From Planctomycetaceae bacterium (GTDB taxonomy: Bacteria > Planctomycetota > Planctomycetia > Pirellulales > UBA1268): a DNA stretch of 16,351 bases. The position numbers and the translations under genes are program-made. The first letter of the stretch is position 1, and each line of letters opens with the position of its first letter. Below the pieces are notes generated by a model. That model did not search any database and was not told where the DNA came from. It saw nothing but the letters and a program-made list of their open reading frames with translations. Where the stretch lies: positions 1 to 16,351 of the forward strand of contig CANETO010000004.1 of assembly GCA_947440895.1 (NCBI GenBank), written 5' to 3'. Below are positions 14,266-16,351 of the stretch, piece after piece.

Positions 14266-16038
14266 ATGGCCACCGTCTCCCGACCTCGCACCTCAGAAGC
14301 CTTTGTCAGCGGTGCCGACGTGGTCATCGAGTCGCTGATTCGCCACGGCGTGGACGTGCTCTTCGCCTATCCAGGCGGTGCGAGCATGCCGCTCCATCAG
14401 GCGCTCACCCGTGCCGCCGACAGACTCCGCACCATTCTGCCCCGACATGAACAGGGGGGCGGCTTCGCGGCCCAAGGCTACGCGCGGACGACCGGCAAGC
14501 CGGGTGTCTGCATGGCGACCAGCGGCCCGGGCGCGCTCAATCTCGTCACGGCAATCGCCGACGCCAAGATGGACAGCGTGCCGATGGTCGTCCTCACCGG
14601 TCAGGTGGGCACCAGCGTGATCGGCACCGACGCCTTCCAGGAGACGCCGTTCGTCGAAGTCTGCCGGGGCATCACCAAGCACCACTATCTTGTCACAGAC
14701 GCCAACGACATCGCCCGCGTGATGCGCGAGGCGTTCCACATCGCCACCACCGGCCGACCCGGCCCGGTGCTCGTCGATCTGCCGAAGAACGTCCAGCTCG
14801 CACAGATCGTGCCTGACTACGATGCCCCGATGAATCTGCCGGGCTACCACCCCGAGATCCGCAAGCCGCACCCCGAACAGATCGCCCAGGTGGCCGCCGC
14901 CATCAAGCGAGCCAAGCGGCCGGTGATCTATGCCGGCGGCGGCGTGATTGCGGCCGACGCCGCGGCAGAACTCCGCGAACTGGCGCGGCTGACTGGCATC
15001 CCGGTCACGATGACGCTCATGGGATTGGGAGCATTTCCGGCCGACGACCCGCTCTGTCTGGACATGCTCGGCATGCACGGCAGCGTCTACGCCAACCAGG
15101 CCATCGATCAGGCCGACCTGCTGATCGCGGTGGGCGTGCGGTTCGACGACCGGGTGACGGGCAAGGTATCGGAATTCGCCCAGCACGGCTTCATTGTCCA
15201 CATCGACATCGACCCCTCCGAGATCAACAAGAACAAACTTGTCCACGTGCCGATCGTGGCCGACGTGAAGGAGTCGCTGGCACAACTCAACGCCATCGTG
15301 ACGCCGCCGACAGCGGCACTCGACGACTGGTATGCCGTGATCGACGCCTGGAAGAAGGAGGATCCATTCTCCTACGACCGCTCCTTCAAAGGCATCCTGC
15401 CCCAGCATGCGATCGCCGAACTCTCACGGCTCACCGCCGAACGGGACACGATCATCACAGTGGGCGTGGGCCAGCATCAGATGTGGTCGGCGCAGTTCTA
15501 CAAGTTCCGCCGGCCGCGGACCTGGCTCTCGTCCAGCGGCCTGGGCACGATGGGATTCGGCCTGCCGGCAGCGATGGGGGCCAAGGTTGCCCATCCGGAG
15601 TCGCTTGTGGTCGACATCGACGGCGACGGCAGCATTCTCATGAACATCCAGGAGCTTGCCACCTGCCACTGCGAGAACATCGGCGTGAAGGTGCTGCTCC
15701 TCAATAACCAGCACCTCGGCATGGTGGTGCAGTGGGAGGACCGGTTCTTCAAGGGCAACCGAGCACATACCTACCTGGGCCCGGTGGGCAATCCCGAGGC
15801 CTCCGGTCAGGGCAACGGTATCTCGCCAACTGCCCGCTACCCCGACTTCGTGGCCATCGCGAAGGGATTCGGCTGGCAGGCCGAAACGGTCGTGGAACAG
15901 GGCGATCTTGTGGCGGCGATAACGCGGCTGATCGACGCTCCGGGGCCGGCACTGCTTGACGTGCAGGTTCCCTACCAGGAGCACGTGCTGCCCATGATCC
16001 CGTCCGGTGGCACGGTTCGTGATCTGATCAAGCGTTAG
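14266..16038 (+). CDS. ilvB: Acetolactate synthase, large (catalytic) subunit
   Basis: This ThDP/FAD enzyme joins two pyruvates to acetolactate, or pyruvate and 2-oxobutyrate to acetohydroxybutyrate, the first shared step of valine, leucine and isoleucine synthesis. The 590-residue product has the usual length. The catalytic Glu62 lies in RHEQGGGFAAQGYAR, and MATSGPGALNLVTAIADAK follows. The ThDP/metal motif runs from GDGS (about 453) to NN (about 480), followed by QHLGMVVQWEDRFF. The FAD-binding middle domain (about 190-330) has VIYAGGGVI and GVRFDDRVTGK. These features point to the biosynthetic (IlvB) rather than the catabolic (AlsS) type. The regulatory small subunit (ilvN/ilvH) normally follows, but after the stop there are 81 bases and then a transposase fragment on the other strand. 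Confidence 0.95.
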   Translation: MATVSRPRTSEAFVSGADVVIESLIRHGVDVLFAYPGGASMPLHQALTRAADRLRTILPRHEQGGGFAAQGYARTTGKPGVCMATSGPGALNLVTAIADAKMDSVPMVVLTGQVGTSVIGTDAFQETPFVEVCRGITKHHYLVTDANDIARVMREAFHIATTGRPGPVLVDLPKNVQLAQIVPDYDAPMNLPGYHPEIRKPHPEQIAQVAAAIKRAKRPVIYAGGGVIAADAAAELRELARLTGIPVTMTLMGLGAFPADDPLCLDMLGMHGSVYANQAIDQADLLIAVGVRFDDRVTGKVSEFAQHGFIVHIDIDPSEINKNKLVHVPIVADVKESLAQLNAIVTPPTAALDDWYAVIDAWKKEDPFSYDRSFKGILPQHAIAELSRLTAERDTIITVGVGQHQMWSAQFYKFRRPRTWLSSSGLGTMGFGLPAAMGAKVAHPESLVVDIDGDGSILMNIQELATCHCENIGVKVLLLNNQHLGMVVQWEDRFFKGNRAHTYLGPVGNPEASGQGNGISPTARYPDFVAIAKGFGWQAETVVEQGDLVAAITRLIDAPGPALLDVQVPYQEHVLPMIPSGGTVRDLIKR

Positions 16039-16119
16039 AGGGCTCGGAGTCTTTTTGGGGCAAACGAGTCGGTGTCATCTTGACCGGGTTGGATTTCCTG
16101 CACCAGTCAGTATGAGGGT
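16039..16119. other. Short junction between ilvB and the transposase fragment
   Basis: This 81-base stretch must contain the ilvB 3' end and probably one terminus of the IS3-family element. A TTTTT run (16052-16056) follows ilvB without a convincing hairpin. The terminal inverted repeat cannot be placed because the other end of the element lies outside the window. Confidence 0.4.
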
Positions 16120-16351
16120 TTAGGAACAGGGGTGACCAAGGGAACCAGCGTGCGCCGCTGGAGCCGAGGCCTTGGCCGAGGCGGAAGCCGCACACGCGGC
16201 GGCGAACCTGGCCGGGGTCTGGTAACCCAGCGAGCTGTGTGGCCGCTGGGTGTTGTATTCGTCTCTCCAAGAGGCTGTGAGCGCCCGGGCATCCCGGACG
16301 CTATCGAAGATCTCCATCGCCAGGAACTCATCTCTCAGGCGGCCGTGGAAG
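16120..16351 (-). CDS. IS3-family transposase, C-terminal end (partial, runs off the window)
   Basis: The minus-strand frame enters from the right edge (first full codon at 16350) and stops at TAA 16120-16122, giving 76 residues. It begins FHGRLRDEFLAMEIFDSVRD and continues with WRDEYNTQRPHSSLGYQTPA, the classic end of the DDE integrase core of IS3-type OrfB. After that comes an Ala/Ser-rich tail of about 30 residues. The three catalytic acidic residues lie before this part, so activity cannot be judged. The element's left part, orfA and one inverted repeat are outside the window. Frame 16028-16270 on the same strand is not related. Confidence 0.88.
   Translation of the reverse strand, partial: FHGRLRDEFLAMEIFDSVRDARALTASWRDEYNTQRPHSSLGYQTPARFAAACAASASAKASAPAAHAGSLGHPCS

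Noticed and set aside
16028..16270. 80-residue minus-strand frame overlapping the ilvB end
   Set aside because: It is out of frame with the transposase, which explains the same bases with a recognised motif.

Overview
The window looks like a GC-rich chromosome segment from a planctomycete. The best evidence is a 79-residue Lys-rich protein with the pattern of the small basic signature protein of the PVC superphylum (start at 4637, minus strand). A eukaryotic-type Ser/Thr kinase, secreted or linker-rich proteins of planctomycete style and the mix of isolated housekeeping genes agree with this. Species cannot be read from the sequence.

Layout. 1-261 is non-coding and holds foldback repeats. 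262-2586 (minus) is a secreted TPR protein, divergent from hemG (2898-4391, plus), a FAD-dependent protoporphyrinogen/coproporphyrinogen oxidase. Next come four minus-strand genes read right to left: a CopD/HemJ-like four-helix membrane protein (5989-6630), a 56-residue coiled-coil protein (5770-5940), a Ser/Thr kinase (4784-5644) and the PVC small basic protein (4398-4637), which converges on hemG with a 6-base gap. tadA (6814-7353, plus) diverges from the membrane-protein gene. 7354-7716 is non-coding and filled with foldback repeats. A minus-strand series follows, read right to left: mfd (10728-14090), a SurA/parvulin-like exported peptidyl-prolyl isomerase (9213-10682) and gltA citrate synthase (7717-9072). 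ilvB (14266-16038, plus) diverges from mfd. The 3' end of an IS3-family transposase (16120-16351, minus) runs off the right edge.

Most of the window is housekeeping: haem synthesis, tRNA wobble editing, transcription-coupled repair, envelope protein folding, TCA-cycle entry and branched-chain amino acid synthesis. No defence, secondary-metabolite or phage system was seen. The most unusual content is in the two gene-free stretches, 1-165 and 7376-7713. Two copies of a hairpin element share an 18-base 5' flank and show a compensatory base-pair change (G-C versus A-T) at the same stem position, with the same bulged A. A reverse-oriented half copy lies nearby, and a separate 131-base foldback has an 18-bp terminal stem. 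Small hairpins with a GGC-AGGAT-GCC core occur three times across these stretches. These look like a dispersed intergenic repeat family, possibly transcribed and structured, and are the main lead here.
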